Positions 6,487-14,566 of a stretch of DNA of 24,552 nucleotides are shown piece by piece. Numbering within the stretch: position 1 is the stretch's first letter; each line of letters begins with the position of its first letter. Made by a program: the position numbers and the translations under genes. The stretch covers positions 1-24,552 of the forward strand of contig DOSQ01000132.1 of the NCBI GenBank assembly GCA_003512125.1, in the 5' to 3' direction. A model generated the notes under the pieces. It did no database searches and had not been told where the DNA came from. It saw only the letters and a list, made by a program, of their open reading frames with translations. Source of the DNA: Acidaminococcaceae bacterium (GTDB lineage Bacteria > Bacillota > Negativicutes > Acidaminococcales > Acidaminococcaceae).

Positions 6487-7179
6487 TTAAAAACCGTGAC
6501 GCAGCAAAAACTCCTCTGTCAGTTCCGTTTCCTGCTCAGGCTTCTCACCGGAAATGGCGGTACGCCCGGCACCGGAACCGTTTACTTTATATCGCAGCCC
6601 CAGCATTTTTTCCACATAGCGGGCCAGGATATCGGTTTCCAGATTCACTGCATCTCCCGCACTTTTATAACCCAACGTGGTCATCTTTGCCGTATGGGGA
6701 ATCAGGGAAACGCCAAATCCGGTATCATCTGCCTCTGTCACCGTCAGACTGATGCCGTCCACGGCGATGGAACCTTTTTCCACAATATAACGCAACAGTT
6801 CCCGGGGCGCTTCTATGCGATATACCAGCGCGTTGCCTTCCGGAACAATCTGCTGAATCGTTCCCACGCCTTCCACGTGCCCCTGCACGATATGCCCGTC
6901 CAGCCCGTCGATGGGCCGCAGCGCTTTTTCCAGATTTACCCTGTCCCCCGGCTGCAGCAGATGCAGGGTAGTCCTGCGTACGGTTTCCGGCATCACGTCC
7001 GCCGTAAATGTGTGGCCCTGCAGGTGTACTACCGTCAGACAGACTCCGTTTACCGCGATACTGTCCCCGATTTTCACACCGGGCAGTATTTTTGCGGCAC
7101 GAACCGTCATGCGGCAGCTCGCGCTCCCTTCTGCCAGTCTTTCTACGGTGCCAAGTTCAGCAATAAGACCTGTAAACAT
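6487..7179 (-). CDS. ribE: Riboflavin synthase, alpha subunit
   Basis: This enzyme dismutates two lumazine molecules into riboflavin. The 230-residue product shows the expected internal duplication. The N-terminal barrel starts MFTGLIAELGTV and has SIAVNGVCLTV and the MPETVRRTTL strand. The second barrel has GHIVQGHVEGVG, GSIAVDGISLTV and LIPHTAKMTTLG. The C-terminus runs about 15 residues beyond the usual length, with a polar acidic tail. ATG 7179 follows AAGGAAG. It begins 40 nt after ribD. Some schemes name this gene ribC or ribB. Confidence 0.97.
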   Translation of the reverse strand: MFTGLIAELGTVERLAEGSASCRMTVRAAKILPGVKIGDSIAVNGVCLTVVHLQGHTFTADVMPETVRRTTLHLLQPGDRVNLEKALRPIDGLDGHIVQGHVEGVGTIQQIVPEGNALVYRIEAPRELLRYIVEKGSIAVDGISLTVTEADDTGFGVSLIPHTAKMTTLGYKSAGDAVNLETDILARYVEKMLGLRYKVNGSGAGRTAISGEKPEQETELTEEFLLRHGF

Positions 7180-7219
7180 GATAAACTCTTCCTTAAAATT
7201 ATAGGTTACACTTTCTGAC

Positions 7220-8332
7220 TCAGATTTTCTCTTCGTTAAACAGAACCCTTCCGGTAATCAGCCAGTCGGTTCCTAATGGAATCAGTTCCGGCTCTGCGAC
7301 AGACGCACAGCGCGACATAACAGGGATCCCGTTTCCTCCGATAGCAGGAAGAGCCTCTTTGCCACCCACCAGCTTCGGGGCAATAAAAGCATACACCCTG
7401 TCCGCAGCCCGGGCATCCAGAAACGACCCCAAAACCTCGCTTCCGCCTTCCACCAAAACGGAAGCAATTTCATGTTCATATAAGTATTGCAGTAAATACG
7501 AAACCGGAACTTTTCCTTCTGCACAGGGAAGCGTAACTACATCCACATGATCCATGCGCCGTAACAGTCTGCATTTTTCCGGATCAGCATCCGGACCGGT
7601 AACCAGCAGCGTCTCCGCCTCCCCGTTCAATACCTTCGCCTGCAGAGGAATCCTGGCCTTACTGTCCAATATGATACGCACGGGGTTCTTCCCTTCCACC
7701 AGCCGGGTGGTCAGCTCCGGATCGTCATCCAGCACCGTGCCGATCCCCACTAAAATACCGTCATGTATCTTACGCAGAGAGTGGCTGTAAACATGCGCCT
7801 CCTGCCCGGTGACAAAATGGGAATCCCTGCCTGATGTAGCCAGCTTTCCATCCAGCGTTTCCGCAAATTTCAGGCTGACGAAAGGACGGTTTTGGCTAAC
7901 CCACAGTAAGAAGTGTTCATTCAGGCGTCTTGCTTCTTTTTCGCAGACACCCGTAATGACATCTACGCCAGCTTCCCGCAAACGACGAAACCCGTTACCC
8001 GCTACCCTGGGATTCGGGTCTTCCATTGCGGCTACCACCCGTTTGATCCCTGCTTGTATCAGAGCCTCACAGCAGGGGCCGGTCCTCCCCCAGTGCGAAC
8101 AGGGTTCCAGGCTGACATACGCTGTATGTCCCTGCGCATGTCCTGCAAGCATATCAGTAATGGCATTAACCTCCGCATGAGGTGTTCCGGCCTTGTGATG
8201 CCATCCTTCTCCAACTACGTTACCGTCCCGGTCGACAATTACACAGCCGACCATGGGGTTCGGGCTGGTGTACCCTTCTGCCCGTTTAGCGAGCGCCAAC
8301 GCCTTTCTCATATAAAATTCATGGTCCGGCAT
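7220..8332 (-). CDS. ribD: Bifunctional riboflavin deaminase/reductase RibD
   Basis: RibD deaminates the product of GTP cyclohydrolase II and then reduces its ribosyl side chain. Residues 1-145 form the zinc deaminase domain with H52-A-E54 and C78/C87 (PHAEVNAI, EPCSHWGRTGPC). Residues about 150-370 are the reductase domain (FVSLKFAETLDGKLATSGRD, ILVGIGTVLDDDPELTTR, VLVEGGSEVLGSFL). The length of 370 is normal. ATG 8332 is chosen because GGAGG is 8 nt upstream; a longer reading would run through the riboswitch. It is the first gene after the FMN riboswitch and its terminator, so flavin levels should set its transcription. Confidence 0.97.
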   Translation of the reverse strand: MPDHEFYMRKALALAKRAEGYTSPNPMVGCVIVDRDGNVVGEGWHHKAGTPHAEVNAITDMLAGHAQGHTAYVSLEPCSHWGRTGPCCEALIQAGIKRVVAAMEDPNPRVAGNGFRRLREAGVDVITGVCEKEARRLNEHFLLWVSQNRPFVSLKFAETLDGKLATSGRDSHFVTGQEAHVYSHSLRKIHDGILVGIGTVLDDDPELTTRLVEGKNPVRIILDSKARIPLQAKVLNGEAETLLVTGPDADPEKCRLLRRMDHVDVVTLPCAEGKVPVSYLLQYLYEHEIASVLVEGGSEVLGSFLDARAADRVYAFIAPKLVGGKEALPAIGGNGIPVMSRCASVAEPELIPLGTDWLITGRVLFNEEKI

Positions 8333-8345
8333 ACCTTCTGCCTCC

Positions 8346-8387
8346 AAAATAAAAACCACAGGAAATGTCATGAGGCATTCCCTATGG
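8346..8387 (-). terminator. Riboswitch expression-platform terminator before ribD
   Basis: On the minus strand CCATAGGGAATG (8376-8387) pairs over 12 continuous bases, with two G-U pairs, with CATTTCCTGTGG (8356-8367) around an 8-nt loop. UUUUUAUUUU (8346-8355) follows, and the ribD ribosome binding site GGAGG (8341-8345) comes next without a gap. An alternative pairing of TATGG (8400-8404) with CCATA (8383-8387) would break the stem and may help antitermination. FMN binding is expected to favour termination. Confidence 0.85.
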
Positions 8388-8407
8388 TCAAAATTACTGC
8401 CATATAC

Positions 8408-8555
8408 GTCTTTTCTCATCCAGACTATACTGTCGGTTCCGGAATCACACCGGATCGTGCGTCGGCACCCATGGCGCTGTCGGCTCGCGGACTGTACCGC
8501 CGGTTGGGAATTATGCACCCGGTTCCTGCCGGCGCATTCACCCTGCCCCAAAGAC
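8408..8555 (-). promoter_or_regulatory. FMN riboswitch (RFN element)
   Basis: The minus strand contains the highly conserved RFN blocks in order: GGGGCAGGGTGAA, TTCCCAACCGGCGGTA, AGTCCGCGAGC, GATTCCGGAACCGACAG and GTATAGTCTGGATGAGA. Stem P1 can form between GTCTTT (8550-8555) and AAAGAC (8408-8413). This aptamer binds flavin mononucleotide. It lies directly upstream of ribD and the terminator at 8346-8387, giving transcriptional feedback on riboflavin synthesis. Confidence 0.97.
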
Positions 8556-8569
8556 TAATATCAATATAT

Positions 8570-8598
8570 AGTTTAATACGATTTTTCCTGCCTGTCAA
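8570..8598 (-). promoter_or_regulatory. Promoter of the riboflavin operon
   Basis: Minus strand -35 TTGACA (8593-8598), a 17-bp spacer and -10 TAAACT (8570-8575). The expected transcript start is a few bases before the riboswitch P1 stem. It sits in the 90-nt spacer after the rpe stop. The hairpin CCGGCA/TGCCGG in the same spacer has no U-run and is not called a terminator. Confidence 0.75.
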
Positions 8599-8656
8599 TC
8601 ATACGGGATGCCATGCTCTCCGGCACAGACCGGCAAATCCTGCCGGCACTGTTCGT

Positions 8657-9301
8657 TTACACATGCAGGCTTTGGATCGCAGCTTTCACATCTTTCGCAC
8701 CGTATACATACGAGCCGGCCACCAGCACATTCGCCCCGGCCCCAACTGCCTGCCTTGCCGTTTCCGCATTAATACCGCCGTCTACCTGAATGTCGGTTTT
8801 CAGTCCGGCAAGATCCATCATGCGGCGTAGCCGGCTGATTTTAGGCAATACACTTGAAATAAAGTTCTGCCCCCCAAAACCGGGATTCACGGTCATCAGC
8901 AGCACCATATCTACTTCAGACAGCATCTCTTCAACCAAAGATAAAGAACTGGCCGGGTTTAAAGCCACCCCGGCTTTGATTCCTTTGGCATGGATAGCCT
9001 GTATGCAACGGTGCAAATGCTTTGTGGCTTCCGCATGCACCACGATCTGGTCTGCACCGGCTGCGGCAAAATCCTCAATATAGGTTTCCGGGTGATCCAC
9101 CATCAGATGGCAGTCAAAAAACAGGTTGGTAACCTTCCTGATTTTTTTGACAACCGGCGCGCCGAAGGTCAGGTTCGGCACAAAATTGCCGTCCATCACA
9201 TCAATATGCACCCAGTCGGCGCCGGCTTTTTCAATTTTCCGAACCTCATCGCCAAGACAGGAAAAATCAGCTGATAAAATCGACGGAGCTACTTTGATCA
9301 T
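8657..9301 (-). CDS. rpe: Ribulose-phosphate 3-epimerase
   Basis: Rpe interconverts ribulose 5-phosphate and xylulose 5-phosphate in the pentose phosphate pathway. The 214-residue TIM barrel shows APSILSADFSCLGDEV, HIDVMDGNFVPNLTFG with the metal-binding His and Asp, DCHLMVDHPE, LLMTVNPGFGGQNFI and the phosphate-binding VDGGINAETA. The start overlaps the rsgA stop as ATGA, with GAGGAA upstream, so translation is likely coupled. It is the last gene of the def-to-rpe operon. No intrinsic terminator was found behind it, so readthrough into the riboflavin operon is possible. Confidence 0.97.
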   Translation of the reverse strand: MIKVAPSILSADFSCLGDEVRKIEKAGADWVHIDVMDGNFVPNLTFGAPVVKKIRKVTNLFFDCHLMVDHPETYIEDFAAAGADQIVVHAEATKHLHRCIQAIHAKGIKAGVALNPASSLSLVEEMLSEVDMVLLMTVNPGFGGQNFISSVLPKISRLRRMMDLAGLKTDIQVDGGINAETARQAVGAGANVLVAGSYVYGAKDVKAAIQSLHV

Positions 9302-10188
9302 CTTCGATTCCTCACTTTGTTATCTTTCAGTTCTTCCAGTATTGATAAATAAGATGCGTAACGGGACGAAGCGATTCTGCCGTCTTTCACCGCATCCTTC
9401 ACACCGCAGACCGGTTCATGGGTATGACTGCAGGGAGAAAATTTGCATTCTTCCTCATACTTTCGGAATTCAGGAAAGCAGGCAGGCAATATTTCAGAAG
9501 TAACTGTATCCATAAGGACATTGCCAAAACCAGGCGTGTCAGCCAGGTATCCGCCATTAAACGGAATGAGTTCCGTAAACCTCGTGGTGTGCTTTCCTCT
9601 TCCTATTTTACTGCTGACCTCTCCTGTAGTCCTCATAACGCCAGGCTGAATGGCATTTAAAGCAGATGATTTTCCTACTCCGCTGGGTCCGCCAAAAGCT
9701 GTAATTTTCCCTGCAATACGTTTTCGCAGTGTTTCAATTCCCAAACCGGTTTTTACGGACGTTACAAAAGTCTCATACCCGATATTATTATAAACGGATG
9801 TGATGGAATCAATCTGTTCCGGCGTTGCCAGGTCCGCTTTTGTCAGAACGATCACAGCCGGAACCTTTGCCGCCTGGGCAAGTACCAGCAGTTTATCCAT
9901 GATCAGGAAACTGAAATCAGGCTGTACCAGTGCCGACGTAATTACCAGCAGATCGAGATTCGCCACAGTCGGCCTTTCCAGATAATTCTTACGGGGCAGC
10001 ACAGAAGTAATCATCCCTTCGTCTGTTCCGTTTTCCGGATCCAGTTCCAGTTGCACCCGGTCTCCGGTACATAAGGAAAACCTTTTTTGCTTCATGTGGC
10101 CCTTAACCTTACAGGTTATCGTCATACCATCGCTGATCACGTAATAGTACCCGCTGTAAGACCGTACCACCAATCCCGACTTTACCAA
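9298..10188 (-). CDS. rsgA: Ribosome biogenesis GTPase RsgA
   Basis: RsgA is a circularly permuted GTPase that helps mature the 30S ribosomal subunit. The 296-residue protein has an N-terminal OB fold (about 1-70), then the permuted G motifs: G4 LTKADL, G1 GPSGVGKSS and G3 DTPGFG in that order. The zinc finger near the C-terminus is C-x5-C-x-H-x5-C (CKFSPCSHTHEPVC). The start is TTG at 10188, with GAGGAG 5 nt upstream, and it overlaps the pknB stop by 7 nt. A GTPase next to a PASTA kinase/phosphatase pair is a common Firmicutes arrangement, and RsgA is a known kinase substrate in some species; that is not shown here. Confidence 0.96.
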   Translation of the reverse strand: MVKSGLVVRSYSGYYYVISDGMTITCKVKGHMKQKRFSLCTGDRVQLELDPENGTDEGMITSVLPRKNYLERPTVANLDLLVITSALVQPDFSFLIMDKLLVLAQAAKVPAVIVLTKADLATPEQIDSITSVYNNIGYETFVTSVKTGLGIETLRKRIAGKITAFGGPSGVGKSSALNAIQPGVMRTTGEVSSKIGRGKHTTRFTELIPFNGGYLADTPGFGNVLMDTVTSEILPACFPEFRKYEEECKFSPCSHTHEPVCGVKDAVKDGRIASSRYASYLSILEELKDNKVRNRR

Positions 10189-12695
10189 CTCTTCTCCTCT
10201 ACCAGTCTGTGGTCCACATAAAACCCGACGCGCTGTACATCGCTGTCAACTTTTGTACGCAAACGTACACCACCGTTATAAGAACCGGATACTTCCACTT
10301 TTTGCGTGCTGCCATTATTAGAAACGATTTGTACTGTATGCATCCCGGTTCCGGGAACTACAAACTCGGCATAACGGGCTCCTGTCGTTTTACTAACGGT
10401 AACACTGCCATTACTCCGTCCGCTGTTACTGTTAATCTTGTCAGGCGAAACCGGGAAGGCAGTCTGTTTTTTCGCATTAGATACCAGCAGAACCACGGTA
10501 GAACCTTCCATTATGGAATCATTCTCGCCCGGCGACATTCCGACTACCGTATCTTTATTCTTATCACTGTCCTCTTCTTTCACTTCTACCTTCAGTTTCA
10601 GATCTTCCAGCTTCTTTCTGGCCTCAGCTAACGTCAACCCTTTCAGATTAGGCAGCGATATCTGTTTTTCTTCTTTTTTGTTGATAACAATATTCACGGC
10701 GCCATTATCGCCCAGTTTACTGTTTTCTTCCGGCGACTGGCTCAGAATGATACCTTCAGGTTTCGTATCTTCCCATTTGTATTCAATCTTTTCAATCCGC
10801 AGGTTTCTCTCTGACAGCAGCTTCTCTGCCTGATCCTGTTTCAGCCCGACAATCTTTGGAACCGTTTCCATCTGTTCTGTCGCGGAAACAACTAACGTAA
10901 TTGTCGCACCCTCTTTACGCTTGATTCCCGCTACCGGATCCATCCGTAATACCATACCGGGTTTAACGCCGGGATCCACTTTATTTTCTATTTCTACCTT
11001 AAAGCCCTGCGCTTCCAGCACCTTCTGTGCCTCCGCTACCGTTTTTCCATTGACATCCGCAACAACAATATCCGGTTTGGAAGTACCAAAGAAATAGAGG
11101 ATCCCACCTGCCGCCAGCAGGATCAACAACAATAAGGCTGCCAGCAATTTACCCAAAAAGCCGAATTTTCTTTTCTGCTTTTTGTTATTTCTTACCTCAG
11201 CTTCGGGCTCCGGTTCTTCAATCCTGTCCGTAGCAACATCAGGATGATTTTCTTCGGCTGCCGAAGCTGTAACAGAAGACAGCTTTTTGTCATATGGCAT
11301 GGTTCCGGGTTCAACCAGATCCGGTTCAGCATGGCCAGACCTGTCAGCAACGGGAATAACTACCGGTTTCACATTCGTTTCCCCGGCCACTATTGGGCCC
11401 GCAGCCTGATTTTCCTCCGGCATGCCTTTATCCGCGACAAAAGGACGGCCCGTCTCTGCCCCCCCAGATATCCGGGAATCCCCCGCATTCTTCAATTCTC
11501 CGACAATATCCGTTTCCTCAGTAAACAGCGACTGTTGCTCCGGTTCCGCCCCGGACAAGACAACCGCAGCCCCCGCAGAAGCCGCCGCTGCAACTGCCGT
11601 ATCTGATTCATCCTGTACAGCTGAAACAGGCGTTACTTTCCTTGTACTCCCCGGTTCCTCATACTGTACCTGTTCATTTGTGTCATCTTCCACTTCTTCT
11701 GTAAGGAAACCTGGCAAATTCCGGATAAGCCGGGTCCGAAACCGGTCCCGTTCCGCCTCTGATTTTGTACGCAGCGGATTTGCCCCTGCAACGGCTGCCT
11801 TAACCGGTGAATTGACTGCGATCGCCTGCAAAGGAATAGTCCGGTCCAGGAATGTGTCATTATTCTTACTGGGGTAGATCAGGTTCTTTACTTTCATCAG
11901 ATCATTTTTCATATCCTCGGCAGTGGCATAACGGTCTTCCCGGTTCTTAGCCAGCGCTTTATCAATGATTTTCTGCAGCGCATCAGGCGCTTCCGGCCAG
12001 AATTCTTTTAAAGGAGGCGCCTGCTCCTCTACCTGCTTGCGGGCAACAGAAACTGCGTTGTTTCCGTCAAACGGAACCTTTCCCGTCAGCATTTCATAAA
12101 ATACGATCCCCAGTGAGTAAATGTCGGACTGAGCCGTAACCGCCAGTCCCTGGGCCTGTTCCGGCGAAAAATAATGTACAGAGCCTACTACGGAAGCCGT
12201 AAAAGCCATGGTTTCATTGGAAACGATACGGGAAATGCCAAAATCAACAATCTTCGGCACCATAGCTTCCGTCAGAACAATATTCTGGGGTTTGATATCA
12301 CAATGGATAATATTATGTTTATGGGCATGATCCAGTGCCGAAGCAAGCTGTGCCGTCAGAGCGACCGCCAGCGCCGGATCCATACGTCCGTTCTGTTCTT
12401 CGAACGCTTTCAGGCTGACTCCTTCCACATATTCCATCAAAATATAACTGATATCCCCTTCATCGCAGACATCATAAATTGTCACTATGGAAGGATGAAT
12501 AAGCCTGGCGGCAGAACGGGCTTCCCGTTTAAACTGTTCCAGCTGTGTCTTACTGTCCAGAAATTTTTTGCGCAGCACTTTGACGGCAATTTTCCGGTCC
12601 AACAGAACATCTTTGGCCAGATATACTTCAGCCATGCCGCCAAATCCAACGGATTTTAAAATTTCATAGCGTCCGTTTAAAATCTCACCGACCAT
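10182..12695 (-). CDS. pknB: PASTA-domain Ser/Thr protein kinase
   Basis: This is a membrane Ser/Thr kinase that senses cell-wall fragments through PASTA repeats and controls growth and division (PrkC/PknB/Stk family). The 837 residues comprise: kinase domain about 10-270, with VGFGGMAEVY, K39, HCDIKPQN (131-138) and D151-F-G; a long, low-complexity, acidic/Ala/Pro-rich juxtamembrane linker about 280-510; one membrane helix about 516-536 preceded by Lys/Arg; three PASTA repeats about 542-604, 611-673 and 679-740; and a Ser/Asn/Gly-rich C-terminal domain 741-837 that I do not recognise. Odd: the catalytic loop reads HCD rather than HRD. ATG 12693-12695 overlaps the stp end by 11 nt and has AGAGGTGG upstream. 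Confidence 0.95.
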   Translation of the reverse strand: MVGEILNGRYEILKSVGFGGMAEVYLAKDVLLDRKIAVKVLRKKFLDSKTQLEQFKREARSAARLIHPSIVTIYDVCDEGDISYILMEYVEGVSLKAFEEQNGRMDPALAVALTAQLASALDHAHKHNIIHCDIKPQNIVLTEAMVPKIVDFGISRIVSNETMAFTASVVGSVHYFSPEQAQGLAVTAQSDIYSLGIVFYEMLTGKVPFDGNNAVSVARKQVEEQAPPLKEFWPEAPDALQKIIDKALAKNREDRYATAEDMKNDLMKVKNLIYPSKNNDTFLDRTIPLQAIAVNSPVKAAVAGANPLRTKSEAERDRFRTRLIRNLPGFLTEEVEDDTNEQVQYEEPGSTRKVTPVSAVQDESDTAVAAAASAGAAVVLSGAEPEQQSLFTEETDIVGELKNAGDSRISGGAETGRPFVADKGMPEENQAAGPIVAGETNVKPVVIPVADRSGHAEPDLVEPGTMPYDKKLSSVTASAAEENHPDVATDRIEEPEPEAEVRNNKKQKRKFGFLGKLLAALLLLILLAAGGILYFFGTSKPDIVVADVNGKTVAEAQKVLEAQGFKVEIENKVDPGVKPGMVLRMDPVAGIKRKEGATITLVVSATEQMETVPKIVGLKQDQAEKLLSERNLRIEKIEYKWEDTKPEGIILSQSPEENSKLGDNGAVNIVINKKEEKQISLPNLKGLTLAEARKKLEDLKLKVEVKEEDSDKNKDTVVGMSPGENDSIMEGSTVVLLVSNAKKQTAFPVSPDKINSNSGRSNGSVTVSKTTGARYAEFVVPGTGMHTVQIVSNNGSTQKVEVSGSYNGGVRLRTKVDSDVQRVGFYVDHRLVEEKSW

Positions 12696-13428
12696 CGTGT
12701 TCCACCTCTTTCCGATCCAACTTCAATATAATAAACGAGATATTGTCTCTTCCACCTTTTTCCAGCGAAGCACTTAGCAATGCATCTGCGGATGCTTCTG
12801 CATCTTCTTTCTGAAGAAACTCCGCGATCTCTTTATCATGCAGCATGTCTGTCAGCCCATCGCTGCAGATCAGGATAATATCATCTGTATAAATATCTAC
12901 GACAAACACATCACCGTTAACATTTTTATTGACCCCGATTCCTCTGGTCAACATGTTTTTCTGGGGATGGTGGAAAGCTTCCTCCCGGGTAATTTCGCCG
13001 TGCTCCACCATTTCCGCTACCAGGGAATGGTCTCTGGTGATCTGTTTCAGATGATTCTGGCGCAACAGGTATACCCTGCTGTCCCCCACATTGAAAACAT
13101 AGCCTTTACCCTTTCCGTTAAAATAAATACCGGAAAGAGTAGTCCCCATTCCTTCCAATGCGAATTCTGATTTTGCCTTCTGGTAAACCTCAACATTTAT
13201 ATCCCGCATAATCTGATACAGCTTGGAAACCAGGGCAAAACCGTTTTTACCGTACAGATCCTCTTTTTCCGCTTTTAACTTTTCCAAAGCCAGTTTGCTG
13301 GCAACCTCTCCGGCATTATATCCGCCCATGCCATCTGCAATCGCAAATAAATACGGGCGTTCCAGCAGCAAACTGTCTTCATTATTCATTCGGACTCTTC
13401 CCTTGTGAGTCCGGGTCGCTACTGACAC
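12685..13428 (-). CDS. stp: PP2C-type Ser/Thr phosphatase (Stp/PrpC)
   Basis: This metal-dependent phosphatase reverses the phosphorylation done by the adjacent kinase. The 247-residue product has the PP2C motifs: RVRMNNEDS, FAIADGMGGYNAGEVAS, MGTTLSG, VFNVGDSRVYLL, LICSDGLTDML and GGRDNISFIIL, with the metal-binding aspartates present. It lacks any membrane segment. The start is GTG at 13428 with GGAGGG about 6 nt upstream. It overlaps pknB, the usual phosphatase-kinase couple. The 70-nt spacer before it contains a tandem 8-bp repeat (13445-13460). Confidence 0.96.
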   Translation of the reverse strand: MSVATRTHKGRVRMNNEDSLLLERPYLFAIADGMGGYNAGEVASKLALEKLKAEKEDLYGKNGFALVSKLYQIMRDINVEVYQKAKSEFALEGMGTTLSGIYFNGKGKGYVFNVGDSRVYLLRQNHLKQITRDHSLVAEMVEHGEITREEAFHHPQKNMLTRGIGVNKNVNGDVFVVDIYTDDIILICSDGLTDMLHDKEIAEFLQKEDAEASADALLSASLEKGGRDNISFIILKLDRKEVEHDGR

Positions 13429-13444
13429 AACAATCCCTCCAGTC

Positions 13445-13460
13445 AGTGATTAAGTGATTA
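13445..13460. repeat. Tandem 8-bp direct repeat upstream of stp
   Basis: AGTGATTA occurs twice head to tail (13445-13452 and 13453-13460) in the 70-nt spacer between rlmN and stp, just upstream of the stp ribosome binding site. Its role is unknown and it may be chance. Confidence 0.5.
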
Positions 13461-13498
13461 GCAGGGAAACGAAATATCACAAAAAAATACAGATACTT

Positions 13499-14566
13499 TC
13501 AATAATGCTTCCTCTTTTCATTATCGCCGGCGACCGCAGCCCGCAGTTGTCCACATGCCGCATTAATATCCTTCCCCATCTCTTTGCGGACCGTCGCAGG
13601 AATGCGGCGCCGCTGAAGGATTGATAAGAACCGTTCAATCCGTTTCGCTCCGGGCCGGAAGAAACCTTTTTCCGGAACCGGATTAACAGGGATCAGATTT
13701 ACACTGGCCTGTTTATAACGCAGATATTCTGCCAGCAGTTCTGCATCCGCATCACTGTCATTTATATCTGCCAGCAAAATATATTCATACGTAACCTGTC
13801 TCCCGCTGTTTCTGGCATATTCTTCTGCTGCCGCGATCACATCCGGGAACGGGAACCCCTGATTGACCGGCATAAGCGCTGTACGCAGTTCGTTTTTTAC
13901 CGCGTGGAGTGATATCGCCAGATTCACAGGAACCCCCAGCGCTTTCATCTTTTCGATGCCGGGCAGGATGCCACAGGTGGAAACCGTCATATTGCGGTAA
14001 CCGATATTAGCGACATCCGGCTGATGCAAAAACTGCAAAGCGCCGAATACCGCATCAAAATTCAGCATCGGCTCACCGCTTCCCATAACCACGACACGGC
14101 TTACCCGTTCATCCAGGGAAACAAGCTGCAGATTGAAAAGATACACCTGCCCCACAATCTCGGCAACCGTCAGATTCCTCACTGCGCCGTGCAGACCGCT
14201 GGCACAGAATGAACAATGCATATCACAGCCAACCTGACTGGAAACACAGGCGCTGTATCCGTAATCATGATGCATAAGCACGGTCTCAATCAGATTCCCG
14301 TCTGGCAGCTCCAGTAAAAATTTCCGGGTCAGCCCGTCAGAAGATACCAGTTTACGGACAATATGTACTTCCGCAGGCAGAACCGAAAAAGTTTCCTGCA
14401 GTAATTGCCGTTCCGTTTTGCTTAAATTGCTCATCAAAGCAAAATCAAATACACATTTCTTATATAACCAGTCGAAAATCTGCTTCGCCCGGAATTTTTT
14501 CAGTCCCAGTTCTGCCAGCGCCGTCTGTAACTGGGGCAAAGGCATTCCAAAAATCTCAGTCTTCAT
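13499..14566 (-). CDS. rlmN: Dual-specificity rRNA/tRNA adenine-C2 methyltransferase RlmN
   Basis: RlmN is a radical SAM enzyme that methylates A2503 of 23S rRNA and A37 of some tRNAs. The 355-residue protein has the [4Fe-4S] motif CDMHCSFC and the methyl-relay cysteines in CVSSQVGC and in the C-terminal GKDINAACGQL. It also has VVVMGSGEPMLNFD, NLAISLHAVKNELRTALMP and VTYEYILLADIND. The ATG overlaps the end of rsmB by 11 nt. Only a weak A-rich ribosome binding site precedes it, so translation probably depends on coupling to rsmB. Length is normal. Confidence 0.97.
   Translation of the reverse strand: MKTEIFGMPLPQLQTALAELGLKKFRAKQIFDWLYKKCVFDFALMSNLSKTERQLLQETFSVLPAEVHIVRKLVSSDGLTRKFLLELPDGNLIETVLMHHDYGYSACVSSQVGCDMHCSFCASGLHGAVRNLTVAEIVGQVYLFNLQLVSLDERVSRVVVMGSGEPMLNFDAVFGALQFLHQPDVANIGYRNMTVSTCGILPGIEKMKALGVPVNLAISLHAVKNELRTALMPVNQGFPFPDVIAAAEEYARNSGRQVTYEYILLADINDSDADAELLAEYLRYKQASVNLIPVNPVPEKGFFRPGAKRIERFLSILQRRRIPATVRKEMGKDINAACGQLRAAVAGDNEKRKHY

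Noticed and set aside
8333..8551. Longer RibD reading frame upstream of 8332
   Set aside because: It is the translated FMN riboswitch; its sequence is explained by the conserved RNA.
8599..8656. GC-rich hairpin CCGGCA/TGCCGG after rpe as an intrinsic terminator
   Set aside because: No U-run follows the stem, so only a structured spacer can be claimed.
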